Source: Candidatus Saccharimonadota bacterium
GTDB taxonomy: Bacteria > Patescibacteriota > Saccharimonadia > Saccharimonadales > UBA4665
Length of the DNA stretch: 39,623 nt
Assembly: GCA_027314885.1 (NCBI GenBank)
Contig: DAHUZY010000005.1
Span: 1 to 39,623 of the forward strand
Direction of reading: 5' to 3'
Both the position numbers and the translations under genes were made by a program. How positions within the stretch are numbered: the stretch's first letter is position 1; the number at the start of each line of letters is the position of its first letter. The notes beneath the pieces are model-generated. The model was not told the origin of the DNA. It searched no databases and saw only the letters and a program-made list of their open reading frames with translations. Positions 1-8,054 of the stretch are shown here, in pieces.

Positions 1-1167
1 TAGAGCAAACTCTATGGCCTCAGGGCGGTCGTGAACCAGAAACAGGTCCTTATCTCTCGTTTTACCGGACCTCTCTGCACCCAAAGCTACCGGCTCCATC
101 AAGATCTGCCCGTCTACGTCCCGATCGTCTTCTTCTGTCACCACTATCTCGTCGCAGTACTTCCCCGCGATTTCCCCCTGAACAGCACCTTTAGACTCGT
201 CCCTCCTGCCAGGGTTACCAAACAGCACAATCAGCTTGCCTTTTACAATTGGGCGGAAATCTCCGAGTAATTTCTCAAAACTATCGGGAGTATGGGCAAA
301 GTCTACTATGACGTCAAAATCCTGACCTTCTTCAATACGAGTCATTCTGCCTTCTACGCTTTTTAGAGCGGCAATCCCCTGCTCTATCTGCTCTTTTGTC
401 AGACCGAGCGAAATTCCTACACCGACCGCCGCAAGAGAGTTATACACATTAAATTCTCCGGGTAGCTGGCAATTAATCTCATACTCAACCCCCTTATATT
501 GCACCCGGTAGTGTGCGCCGCTCGGTCGCATGCGAATGTGTGCCGCTTTGAGCTCTCCTGAATTTACCCCGTAAAGAAGCGGGTGGGCAATATCGCTCGC
601 AAACCCTGCTGCATTCGGATCCTCGGCATTTATGATGCCGGTCCTTAGTCCTCTTTTATTGCGGTTGGTGAGCTTGAATAATTTACGCTTCGCCGCTACA
701 TATCTCGCAAACGTCCGGTGATAGTCCAGGTGCTCATGGGTCACATTGGTCATAACTGCAATGGAATACGGAATCCCCCATACACGGTTCTGGGCCAATG
801 CATGACTTGTGGTCTCAAGCACAAGCCATTCCACACCCTCTGTGCGCATCTGCTTAATCCGGTCAATCATTTCAGGCACACTGACGTTGGTCATATGGTG
901 TATCTGTGGCTGAATACTACCATTAACTCCGTAGCCAATGGTGCTCATAAGCCCTACCTTATACCCGGCCTCCCTGAGCATGCTATGAACAAGAAATGAA
1001 GTGGTAGTTTTACCATTTGTCCCCGTTACGCCAATTACCTTGAGGTTACGCGCCGGGAAACCGTTGAGGCTGTGGAGAATAACTGCCTCAAGAAGATGTC
1101 CATAGGGCTCTATAACCCAAAATAGGCGTTTGGGGATAAAGGCTTTCACCACTTTCCGGAAGCTCAT
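1..1167 (-). CDS. murE: MurE-type UDP-MurNAc-tripeptide ligase, 3' end beyond window
   Basis: Cytoplasmic Mur ligase that adds the third amino acid of the peptidoglycan stem peptide using ATP. It is missing from the ORF track because it runs off the left edge; I translated 389 codons on the minus strand. Visible are the Mur ligase P-loop VTGTNGKTTT (about residues 48-57), the central-domain stretch TNVTHEHLDYH (about 140-150), and the C-terminal domain start VEGRMTRIEEGQDFDVIVDFAHTP split over the usual linker. The DNP.. motif that chooses diaminopimelate versus lysine lies beyond the edge, so the substrate is unknown. The usual N-terminal domain is reduced to about 45 residues before the P-loop, much shorter than E. 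coli MurE; this shortened form is plausible for the lineage. The start is ATG 1167, with a TATACT -10 box seven bases upstream, so it is probably leaderless. Confidence 0.9.
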   Translation of the reverse strand, partial: MSFRKVVKAFIPKRLFWVIEPYGHLLEAVILHSLNGFPARNLKVIGVTGTNGKTTTSFLVHSMLREAGYKVGLMSTIGYGVNGSIQPQIHHMTNVSVPEMIDRIKQMRTEGVEWLVLETTSHALAQNRVWGIPYSIAVMTNVTHEHLDYHRTFARYVAAKRKLFKLTNRNKRGLRTGIINAEDPNAAGFASDIAHPLLYGVNSGELKAAHIRMRPSGAHYRVQYKGVEYEINCQLPGEFNVYNSLAAVGVGISLGLTKEQIEQGIAALKSVEGRMTRIEEGQDFDVIVDFAHTPDSFEKLLGDFRPIVKGKLIVLFGNPGRRDESKGAVQGEIAGKYCDEIVVTEEDDRDVDGQILMEPVALGAERSGKTRDKDLFLVHDRPEAIEFAL

Positions 1168-1174
1168 TGGTCTA

Positions 1175-1206
1175 AGTATAAAACCGTTTAGGCATTTGCC
1201 AAACGG
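1175..1206 (-). promoter_or_regulatory. murE promoter overlapping an inverted repeat
   Basis: On the minus strand a TATACT -10 (1175-1180) ends seven bases before the murE ATG, and a TTGGCA -35-like hexamer sits 16 bases upstream. The -35 lies in an inverted repeat with arms CCGTTTGGCA and TGCC-AAACGG (1184-1206), followed by TTTTAT. The repeat may be an operator, or the terminator of the upstream LysM-like gene that ends 70 bases away. Confidence 0.5.
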
Positions 1207-1275
1207 AAACTCGTCTCAGTGTCTCTGCATGCTTTCGAGTGAATTAAAATAGAGCCTAGTGGTACGTACTTTTTA

Positions 1276-2640
1276 CTATTGGGGCAATTTTAGCTCGGTG
1301 CCGGCGGGAATGTGTTCGGCACTATCTCCGTAATAGCTATACACGTTCGCATTAAGTCGAGCCATGCGCTTGTCATAGGCTTCAATCTGAGCGTTCGTAG
1401 GTGCTGCATTTCCCCTGCGAATCAGCTCCTGCTTAGATAATGGCCATGGGTTCTGTCCTTCTTTCAATATAGCCTTGTGTAACTTATGTCCGGGGAAGCC
1501 CTCACCATGACGGCCGTGCGGTTGGGTTTGATGCGTAATACCGCCTCCGCTCTTTAGATCAAGATATATGCCTGCGCCTATACCGGCCAGCGCAACTGCA
1601 CCGATTACTCCACTCATGATCTTACGTTTTTTGCCCCGCTCTTCATCGCTGTAATAATTTCTGGCACGTTCCAGGCTAGTTTGAGTCTTCACTGCCACAA
1701 GCAAAGGCACGCTTCTTATGGCCTTTGCGGCCTTGCCCATTAAGCGTTTTACCCGTGCGCGTCTTCCTTCTTCCGATGTGTCTGAGAGTTCTTCGGAACC
1801 GTCGTCTTTCCCAAGCTCTTGAGTCGCAACCTCTTGGTCCTCTTCATCATCACTAACTTCTTGTTTGGAGCCCTCATCTTCAGGTTTTGCCGGTTCTTTA
1901 GCTGCCTCTTCTTCGGTGCCTTCATCAGCAGGTGGCTGCCATGACTTCAACTTATCAATCGATACATACTTAGATAAATATCTTCCGTCTTCTAACGTTT
2001 TTGTAACGATAGCAAATTCACTTCCGTCACTATTATCAGCGTCTTCCATGAAAGCTACTTCCCAATCGTCTTCCATCTCTCCAGAAGAGCGAAGTACACG
2101 AACCTTTGAACCAAGTGCTATGTTTACTTTTCGTGCCTGAATTTTCTCATGCTCTGCTTGTGTATTCTGCTTTGGCTCATCTTTTTCCTTCGCACTATCT
2201 TCCTGAAGCCGAGCCTTTTCCTTATCCTTAATGGACATGACCATGTCCCAAAGTTTTTCACTTTCTTTCTTGACGTCATGCCCTTTATTTCGCCTGCTGA
2301 GCAACTCCTCTTGTTGAGATAATTTTTCTAATATCACATCTGAGATATTCTGTTGCGACGTTTTATCTTGATTGTATTCAGCTTCCCCAAGTTTACGGGC
2401 AAGTGTGGTAACAGTCATTTTTTCGTAATCGTCTGCAGGAGAAGTGTTTTCTATCTCCTGTCTATGAGCGTCAAAAAAGCTATCAGGATTAATATATTGA
2501 CCGTTTGACGGATCATGGGCCTTGCCATCCCCATCCACATAGGGGCGACTATTTAAGTACGCATCCCATTCTTGCTGTGCTTGTCGCAATTCCGGGTTAA
2601 ATGCTTCTTGGACATCAATGTGTGAAGGCTGCTGTTCCAT
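1276..2640 (-). CDS. Membrane-anchored protein with degenerate LysM-like C-terminus
   Basis: 454 residues of unconfirmed function. The N-terminal part (about 1-65) is acidic and contains WDAYLNSRPYVDGDGKAHDP, a motif I associate with conserved Saccharibacteria proteins. A charged helical region follows (about 90-170), then a small SH3-like beta segment starting GSKVRVLRSS (about 175-235), an acidic Glu-rich linker (240-290), a basic stretch and one membrane segment (about 343-365, SGVIGAVALAGIGAGIYL). The outside C-terminal tail of about 90 residues ends IPAGTELKLP, the typical ending of a LysM motif, so cell-wall binding is plausible. The topology would be inside N-terminus, outside C-terminus. 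It has a near-consensus promoter with a roughly 45-base leader, unlike its leaderless neighbours. Confidence 0.65.
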   Translation of the reverse strand: MEQQPSHIDVQEAFNPELRQAQQEWDAYLNSRPYVDGDGKAHDPSNGQYINPDSFFDAHRQEIENTSPADDYEKMTVTTLARKLGEAEYNQDKTSQQNISDVILEKLSQQEELLSRRNKGHDVKKESEKLWDMVMSIKDKEKARLQEDSAKEKDEPKQNTQAEHEKIQARKVNIALGSKVRVLRSSGEMEDDWEVAFMEDADNSDGSEFAIVTKTLEDGRYLSKYVSIDKLKSWQPPADEGTEEEAAKEPAKPEDEGSKQEVSDDEEDQEVATQELGKDDGSEELSDTSEEGRRARVKRLMGKAAKAIRSVPLLVAVKTQTSLERARNYYSDEERGKKRKIMSGVIGAVALAGIGAGIYLDLKSGGGITHQTQPHGRHGEGFPGHKLHKAILKEGQNPWPLSKQELIRRGNAAPTNAQIEAYDKRMARLNANVYSYYGDSAEHIPAGTELKLPQ

Positions 2641-2689
2641 AATTTTCGATATATTTTTTGTTATTTAATTATTGTTGATTACAACACAT

Positions 2690-2718
2690 ACTATAGCAAA
2701 AGAAATATATATTGTCAA
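2690..2718 (-). promoter_or_regulatory. Strong sigma70-type promoter of the LysM-like gene
   Basis: Minus strand TTGACA (2713-2718), 17-base spacer, TATAGT (2690-2695). This is a near-perfect consensus and leaves a leader of about 45 bases before ATG 2640. Confidence 0.8.
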
Positions 2719-2767
2719 CTGTTTTACTTTCATTTTGTTGTTTCTGCAAATAATATGTACTGCTTAA

Positions 2768-2776
2768 TGTTATGCT
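2768..2776 (+). promoter_or_regulatory. Extended -10 promoter of tsaD
   Basis: TG-T-TATGCT (2768-2776) is an extended -10 element ending six bases before ATG 2783. No good -35 is visible. The spacing implies transcription starting at or next to ATG 2783. Confidence 0.6.
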
Positions 2777-2782
2777 ATGGTC

Positions 2783-3841
2783 ATGATACTACTGGGCATA
2801 GAAAGCAGTTGCGACGAAACCGCTGCTGCAGTAGTAGAAAATGGCACGACACTACATAGTTCAGTTGTAGCTTCAAGCCTTGCTCTGCACGCAAGACACG
2901 GGGGTGTTGTGCCAGAGATTGCCGCCCGTAGTCATATAGAGGTCATATTGCCCGTTATCCAGCAAGCACTCGACAATGCCCACTATACTTGGGAGCAGAT
3001 TGATGCAATAGCCGTGACAATGGGGCCCGGTCTGGAAGGAAGCCTTCTCATTGGCGTCATGACTGCCCGCACACTCGCCATCATTCACAACAAATCGTTA
3101 ATAGGTGTTAACCATGTAGAGGCACACGTCTATGCAAACTTTATAAGCAAATCTCTCTTCCCTGGGGTCACCGTAAGCACTAAACCACCAACATTTCCAC
3201 TACTTGCAGTAATTGTCTCTGGTGGACACACCGAACTTGTACTATTTCACAGTCACGGCACCCACCAAGTACTTGGGCAAACTCTCGACGATGCGGTTGG
3301 CGAAGCATTTGACAAGGTTGCTAAGATGCTCGGCCTCCCCTACCCCGGCGGCCCATCTGTTTCAGAAGCAGCCAAACACGGCAATCCCCGGGCCTTTTCG
3401 CTCCCAAAGCCACAGGTTAGTCCCTATGACTTTAGTTTTTCGGGCCTCAAAACGGCTGTTTTAAGACTTGCGCAGGCCCAAGTTGGCGAAGAATACGACT
3501 TTCCTTCTATAAAGCTAGCTGAGCGCCTCTCTGAAGCTCAGAAACGCAACATTGCGGCTAGCTTTGAGCATACAGCAGCTGAAATAATTGTTAGTAAAGC
3601 GAAGAAAGCATTTGATGCCTATCATCCAAAAAGCGTGGTACTCGCTGGTGGCGTTGCAGCCAATAATGAACTGAGGCGACAGCTTATAAGTACTTTTGAT
3701 CTTCCTATTGCCTTCACTGATCCGGTACTCTGTACCGACAATGCTGCCATGGTAGCAAGCCTCGGATACTTTCAGATCGCTGATCAGCAACCCCTGTCAG
3801 ACCCCTTTAGTTTGGTTGTGGCACCCCATCTTTCACTGTAA
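2783..3841 (+). CDS. tsaD: tRNA N6-adenosine threonylcarbamoyltransferase TsaD
   Basis: Transfers the threonylcarbamoyl group to A37 of ANN-decoding tRNAs (t6A), working with TsaB/TsaC/TsaE in the cytoplasm. The ASKHA fold signatures are complete: GIESSCDETAAA at the N-terminus, the metal-binding HVEAH (about residues 111-115), VSGGHTELV (about 146-154), GLPYPGGP, and AGGVAANNELR near the C-terminus. At 352 residues it is full length for the bacterial family. The ORF track starts two codons earlier (ATG 2777), but the -10 box TATGCT ends at 2776, so ATG 2783 fits a leaderless transcript better. It lies divergent to the LysM-like gene and upstream of valS, which has its own promoter. Confidence 0.95.
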   Translation: MILLGIESSCDETAAAVVENGTTLHSSVVASSLALHARHGGVVPEIAARSHIEVILPVIQQALDNAHYTWEQIDAIAVTMGPGLEGSLLIGVMTARTLAIIHNKSLIGVNHVEAHVYANFISKSLFPGVTVSTKPPTFPLLAVIVSGGHTELVLFHSHGTHQVLGQTLDDAVGEAFDKVAKMLGLPYPGGPSVSEAAKHGNPRAFSLPKPQVSPYDFSFSGLKTAVLRLAQAQVGEEYDFPSIKLAERLSEAQKRNIAASFEHTAAEIIVSKAKKAFDAYHPKSVVLAGGVAANNELRRQLISTFDLPIAFTDPVLCTDNAAMVASLGYFQIADQQPLSDPFSLVVAPHLSL

Positions 3842-3856
3842 ACCTCTCGGTTTTTT

Positions 3857-3884
3857 TCAAGAGGTACTCTTGAGCTGATATTAT
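3857..3884 (+). promoter_or_regulatory. valS promoter with palindromic operator-like site
   Basis: An extended -10, TGA-TATTAT (3876-3884), ends seven bases before the GTG start of valS. Directly upstream is a perfect 7-bp palindrome, TCAAGAG-GTA-CTCTTGA (3857-3873), covering most of the spacer. A second inverted repeat, ACCTCT (3842-3847) with AGAGGT (3860-3865), competes with it and encloses a T7 run. The palindrome could be an operator or take part in ending tsaD transcription. Confidence 0.55.
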
Positions 3885-3891
3885 AGTCGTT

Positions 3892-6531
3892 GTGAAGCTA
3901 CCAAAACAGTATGACGCAAAGCAATATGAGACAGATATCTATATGCTCTGGGAGCAAAGTGGTGTATTCACCGCTGACCCAACAAGCTCAAGAGAACATT
4001 ATGCAATCAGTATGCCACCCCCTAACGAAACGGGGACGTTAAGCATTGGGCATGCACTGTTTATCACCCTTCAAGATATACTGGCCAGGCATGCCCGACA
4101 GCAGGGCAAAGACGTGCTCTGGCTGCCCGGTACCGACCACGCCGCACTGCCTGTTAATGCCATCATCGAGAAACAACTGCTCAAAGAAGGCACGACCAAA
4201 CACGCCATTGGGCGCGAAGAGTTCCTGCGCCGGACCCGCGAGTTTGTCGGCAATAGCCGCCAGACCATGCTTGGGCAGATGAGAATGATGGGCGCTAGCG
4301 CTGACTGGACAAGACTGCGCTACACCTTGGATGAGGCGCTGAATCGCTGCGTCAACGAAACTTTCGTCAAGATGTATCATGACGGCCTCATTTATAGAGG
4401 TAATCGGATTGTGAATTGGGACCCAGAACTGGAAACCAATGTTTCTGATGATGAGGTTATGTACGAGGAAGAGCAGGGGACGTTTTATACCTTTCGTTAC
4501 GGGCCCTTCGAGATCGGTACCGCACGTCCGGAGACCAAGTTTGCCGACAAATATGTGGTCATGCATCCGAGCGATAAACGTTACGCCCAGTATAAACACG
4601 GTGATACACTCAAGGTTGAGTGGATTAATGGACCGGTTACTGCGACCGTTATCAAAGATGAGGCTGTTGATCCGAGTTTTGGCACGGGAGTTATGACAAT
4701 TACCCCTTGGCATAGTCTGGTTGACTTCGAGATCGCTGAACGACACGGACTAGACAAAGAACAGATCATTGACCTTCACGGGAACCTGTTGCCGGTAGCA
4801 GGGGAGTTCGCTGGCATGAGTATTGCAGAAGCACGCCCGCGCATCGTCGAGAAGCTCAAAAATAAGGGCTTACTCATTAAGACAGACACCGACTATGTAC
4901 ATCATGTGGCAATTAACGAACGGGGCAGGGGGGTAATTGAACCACAAATCCGTTTACAGTGGTTTGTTGACGTCAATAAGCCTGTCGTTCCCTGGAAAGG
5001 AAAGAAGCAATCTCTTAAAGCGGTATTGCAGCAGGTGGTCAGAGACAAAGAAGTCCAGATAATTCCGCCTCGCTTTGAAAAAATCTATTTTAACTGGATA
5101 GATAATCTGCGCGATTGGTGTATTAGTCGTCAAATCTGGTGGGGACACCGCATTCCTGTTTGGTATCGCACTGACCCAAACGGACAACAGGCAACCTATG
5201 TTGGCATCCAGCCACCAACGGACAGCGGTGAAGGCGAGCACAATTGGAGACAAGACCCAGATACACTTGATACCTGGTTTAGTTCTGCGCTCTGGACTTG
5301 GAGTACCTTAATAGATCCCGAGCTCGCGCTGGATTACAACCTGCCGTTTGAAGAACTCTTGAAAAATAGTCCGGATTTTCAGGCGTATCATCCTACCAAC
5401 GTCATGGAAACCGGATGGGACATTCTCTTTTTCTGGGTTGCCCGCATGATTCTTGCTACTACTTATATGACCGGCCAAATACCCTTTAGAGATGTGTACT
5501 TACATGGCTTGGTACGGGCCGAGGACGGCAAGAAAATGAGCAAGAGCCGTCCAGAGTCCATCATTGAACCCCAAACCGTCATAGACACATATGGCACCGA
5601 CGCGCTCAGAATGGCCCTCATCATGGGAGTCAGCCCAGGCAATGATCAAAGCTGGGGCAGGGGAAAGGTCGAGGCTAACCGAAACTTCTGCAATAAGATT
5701 TGGAATATAGCCCGCTATTGCGAGACGGTGGTTGGTTCCAGCTGGTCAAACGAAAACCCCGTGCCCGCCAGCCCTGCCGATCACTGGATACTTGCTCGGC
5801 TTGCCACTATCCAAAGCGGCATCGGCTCAGACCTCGATAAGTACCGTTTTAGTGAAGCCTACGACAAGCTTTATCACTTCATCTGGAACGACCTGGCTGA
5901 TTGGTACATTGAGGCCAGCAAAACTGATCCGAATAACCAACTACTTTCATATTTACTAAAAGCTATATTAATACTGGCTCATCCGTTTGCTCCCTTTGTC
6001 ACTGAAACTATATGGCAGACATTACCTGCAAGAGACGGCACTCTGGCAAGCCAACCGCTTGTCACTTTGGTTACCGGAGACAAGAAACAGGCGACAGCAT
6101 TTGAGAAAGTCCAGGCAATTGTGGGCGAAGCGCGTTTTATAATGAAGTCGCTTCATGCCCAAAGGCCGTCGCTCTTTTATGCTGACAACCTATTCATGAC
6201 ACATAATGGTGCCGTTATCCAGCACCTGGCACGACTTAACAAGGTAGCCATAGGAGATCCGGATTCAGCTCAAGATAATATCCACCTTACAACGAGTAAA
6301 TTTAATTGCTGGCTTGATATTCCCAAGCATAAGGCACACAGCTATCTTGATAACCTCACAAAAAAACAAGCTACTGAAGCAGCTACAATTAAACAACTCA
6401 AGCAACGTCTCGCCAACGAAGCATATGTGAAAAACGCTCCGGAGCACGTGGTAATGCAGACCAGGGAACAGCTTAAGACAGCCGAGGAAGCTCTTGAGAG
6501 TCTACAGCAAGAAGCTGCCCGCTTTCGCTAA
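3892..6531 (+). CDS. valS: Valyl-tRNA synthetase
   Basis: Class I aminoacyl-tRNA synthetase charging tRNA-Val. 879 residues with a Rossmann core, a CP1 editing domain (about 160-330, with TARPETKFADKYVV and the conserved Asp in WHSLVDFEIAERHG), a KMSKS loop at residues 548-552, an anticodon-binding helical domain, and a C-terminal coiled coil (about 820-879) as in bacterial ValRS. The HIGH motif reads SIGH (residues 51-54; the codon is AGC), so the first histidine is replaced by serine while Gly and the second His are kept. The editing motif is WHSLVD instead of the common AHDPND. I take it as the functional ValRS of a divergent lineage. The start is GTG 3892, probably leaderless. Its stop overlaps that of the convergent HTH-HAD gene by three bases. 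Confidence 0.93.
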   Translation: MKLPKQYDAKQYETDIYMLWEQSGVFTADPTSSREHYAISMPPPNETGTLSIGHALFITLQDILARHARQQGKDVLWLPGTDHAALPVNAIIEKQLLKEGTTKHAIGREEFLRRTREFVGNSRQTMLGQMRMMGASADWTRLRYTLDEALNRCVNETFVKMYHDGLIYRGNRIVNWDPELETNVSDDEVMYEEEQGTFYTFRYGPFEIGTARPETKFADKYVVMHPSDKRYAQYKHGDTLKVEWINGPVTATVIKDEAVDPSFGTGVMTITPWHSLVDFEIAERHGLDKEQIIDLHGNLLPVAGEFAGMSIAEARPRIVEKLKNKGLLIKTDTDYVHHVAINERGRGVIEPQIRLQWFVDVNKPVVPWKGKKQSLKAVLQQVVRDKEVQIIPPRFEKIYFNWIDNLRDWCISRQIWWGHRIPVWYRTDPNGQQATYVGIQPPTDSGEGEHNWRQDPDTLDTWFSSALWTWSTLIDPELALDYNLPFEELLKNSPDFQAYHPTNVMETGWDILFFWVARMILATTYMTGQIPFRDVYLHGLVRAEDGKKMSKSRPESIIEPQTVIDTYGTDALRMALIMGVSPGNDQSWGRGKVEANRNFCNKIWNIARYCETVVGSSWSNENPVPASPADHWILARLATIQSGIGSDLDKYRFSEAYDKLYHFIWNDLADWYIEASKTDPNNQLLSYLLKAILILAHPFAPFVTETIWQTLPARDGTLASQPLVTLVTGDKKQATAFEKVQAIVGEARFIMKSLHAQRPSLFYADNLFMTHNGAVIQHLARLNKVAIGDPDSAQDNIHLTTSKFNCWLDIPKHKAHSYLDNLTKKQATEAATIKQLKQRLANEAYVKNAPEHVVMQTREQLKTAEEALESLQQEAARFR

Positions 6532-7370
6532 TCGCTGAGCGCTTCTGGCTCGAGCGCTTTTTTTACTCGTGCCAGAGACTCGCCAAGACGAGAATCATCA
6601 AACCATAGTACGTGCCAGCCAAGCCTGTTAGCCGCTGCTAGATTTGCATTGTTATCATCAATCAGGAGAATCTCCTCCGGCGAACAGCCTGCCTTTTCTT
6701 CAGCAATCTCATAAATCTTCTTTTCAGGCTTAATCGCGCCCACCACGGAAGAATCGACAATAGCGCTGTAGTGAATAGTCGGCAACTGCCGGCTACGGCG
6801 CATGCTCTCTATAAGGCCTGGCATAGTGTTGGTCAGCAACCCTACTTTATAGTGCTCACTGGCCCACACAAGCAGCTCTTGCATATCGGTAATTGGCTCT
6901 ACGCTATCCAGGTAATAATCCTGCCAGCTTAGTTCTTTTAATCCTACCTGCTTAGCTAATATGGCATTGAACTGCTCTACGCTCATCTCCCCTCGGCAAA
7001 CCTCATCGTTATAACGCCAGAAAGTTGATTCGATAATCTCAATGTCAATTCCGGTCGCGAGCGATAATTTGTCGAAGGCATGTTGCCAAAAATAGATAAG
7101 GCAGCCATTCACATCAAAATATACAAACTTGGCGCCCCCCTTAGTTCTACCGAGTGCATTCGGACTCCTGCCTACTAAATCATCTAAACTGACTCCGAGT
7201 GCAGCTGCAATTGCTTGAACAGTAAAAATAGAAGGGGCTTTGATTGCGCCACGCTCAATTTTAGTTAGAGTAGAGAAGCTTAAGTCAGCTTTGTGACATA
7301 ACTGCTGCTGAGTCAAACCTGCCGTTAAACGGGCTGATTGCAACCGTTTCCCCAACCCTCGCTCATCCAT
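6528..7370 (-). CDS. XRE-family HTH fused to HAD-like hydrolase domain
   Basis: 280 residues. Residues 6-62 are a lambda-repressor-type helix-turn-helix (GLTQQQLCHKADLSFSTLTK). Residues 80-275 are a HAD superfamily domain: motif I FDVNG (D86), motif II LLTNT (T180), motif III Lys in IKPEKK (K214), motif IV LLIDDNNAN (D238, D239), with a helical cap at about 100-165. Motif I has Asn at position 88 where phosphatases carry the second acid, so activity may be weak, altered or only for binding. The architecture suggests a transcription regulator that senses a phosphorylated or other small ligand through its HAD part; this is inference. The start ATG 7370 has an extended -10 (TGATATGAT) six bases upstream. 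Convergent with valS. Confidence 0.8.
   Translation of the reverse strand: MDERGLGKRLQSARLTAGLTQQQLCHKADLSFSTLTKIERGAIKAPSIFTVQAIAAALGVSLDDLVGRSPNALGRTKGGAKFVYFDVNGCLIYFWQHAFDKLSLATGIDIEIIESTFWRYNDEVCRGEMSVEQFNAILAKQVGLKELSWQDYYLDSVEPITDMQELLVWASEHYKVGLLTNTMPGLIESMRRSRQLPTIHYSAIVDSSVVGAIKPEKKIYEIAEEKAGCSPEEILLIDDNNANLAAANRLGWHVLWFDDSRLGESLARVKKALEPEALSD
6538..6564 (+). terminator. Rho-independent terminator of valS
   Basis: AGCGCT (6538-6543), 9-base loop, AGCGCT (6553-6558), merging into a T7 run. It lies seven bases after the valS stop and inside the last codons of the convergent gene. Confidence 0.75.
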
Positions 7371-7376
7371 TGCGGA

Positions 7377-7385
7377 ATCATATCA
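7377..7385 (-). promoter_or_regulatory. Extended -10 of the HTH-HAD gene
   Basis: Minus strand TGA-TATGAT ending six bases before ATG 7370, the same leaderless arrangement as other genes here. A second TATGAT lies five bases upstream. Confidence 0.55.
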
Positions 7386-7418
7386 TAATTAACTTGCTAA
7401 GCAATATTATCCTGGCTT

Positions 7419-7592
7419 TTACAGATGAAAAGTAGTCAAAACGGTCCAGAACACAATTGTACTAAGTATAAAAACAACAGCCACAATAATTGCTACATTT
7501 TGGTTATTCCCATATCCTACGCGGCGACCCAAGCGCGAGTATGCAAAGGCTGCTACACCGGCACCGAAAAAGAGGGAATATAGAAATATCAT
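7419..7592 (-). CDS. Small two-helix membrane protein
   Basis: 57 residues from ATG 7592; the ORF track uses TTG 7610, which directly abuts the HIT stop. Two hydrophobic segments are visible: about residues 2-17 (IFLYSLFFGAGVAAFAY) and 33-53 (NVAIIVAVVFILSTIVFW), separated by a basic glycine-containing loop (RLGRRVGYGN), so a hairpin with both ends outside or both inside. I recognise no family. It follows the HIT gene with no gap and is probably co-transcribed with it. Confidence 0.6.
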   Translation of the reverse strand: MIFLYSLFFGAGVAAFAYSRLGRRVGYGNNQNVAIIVAVVFILSTIVFWTVLTTFHL

Positions 7593-7610
7593 TGCATAGC
7601 TATTGTACAA

Positions 7611-8003
7611 CTAAAACGCAAGCTTCTTGGCCATATCTGCCAAAGCGACATGGTTTGGTTGCTGGTTTTGGTCTGGCACATACAGCGACTCTGCCAAGGT
7701 TGAAAACGGATATACATGTACATGGGCGTGGGGAACATCGATACCAACAACAGAAATACCTACATACGGTGGGCTCAGTACTGTGCGGATTCTGCGTCCG
7801 ACCTTCTGGACAGTTGCCATAACCGCCTGGTAATCTGCTTCGTTGAGGTCCCAGAGGAACTCCACCTGTCTTTTGGGTATAACCAAGGTATGTCCCGATT
7901 GCTTTGGGTGAATGTCTAAAAAGGCAAGTGTCTTTTCATCTTCATACACCTTATGGGCCGGTATTTCCCCTTTGATGATTTTTGTGAAGATGCTGTCATT
8001 CAT
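7611..8003 (-). CDS. HIT-family nucleotide hydrolase/transferase
   Basis: 130 residues, the length of a Hint-type HIT protein. Visible are the N-terminal IFTKIIKGEIPAHKVYEDE block typical of the family, the GHTLVIPKR strand (about 37-45) and the histidine triad HAHVHVYP (His 92, 94, 96). HIT proteins hydrolyse nucleoside phosphoramidates or dinucleoside polyphosphates in the cytoplasm. The segment before the triad is GIDVPHAH rather than the frequent GQ.V.H.H. The ORF track starts at GTG 8009, but the -10 box TATACT at 8010-8015 ends six bases before ATG 8003, so ATG 8003 is chosen. Confidence 0.9.
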   Translation of the reverse strand: MNDSIFTKIIKGEIPAHKVYEDEKTLAFLDIHPKQSGHTLVIPKRQVEFLWDLNEADYQAVMATVQKVGRRIRTVLSPPYVGISVVGIDVPHAHVHVYPFSTLAESLYVPDQNQQPNHVALADMAKKLAF

Positions 8004-8009
8004 ACACAC

Positions 8010-8047
8010 AGTATAGCTTTTTTTAGCAGAGCAGGGCAGAGTACAAT
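8010..8047. promoter_or_regulatory. Divergent leaderless promoter pair (HIT gene / membrane protein)
   Basis: On the minus strand TATACT (8010-8015) ends six bases before the HIT ATG. On the plus strand TACAAT (8042-8047) ends seven bases before ATG 8055. The -35 regions must overlap within the 26 bases between the two boxes, so the two genes may compete for polymerase. Neither -35 is strong. Confidence 0.55.
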
Positions 8048-8054
8048 TAAGGAT

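Noticed and set aside
1-999. Plus-strand ORFs at 31-270 and 718-999
   Set aside because: Both are antisense to murE, which translates with clear Mur ligase motifs on the minus strand.
1865-2140. 91-residue plus-strand ORF
   Set aside because: Shadow of the acidic linker of the LysM-like gene; Ser-rich because it is antisense to Glu-rich coding.
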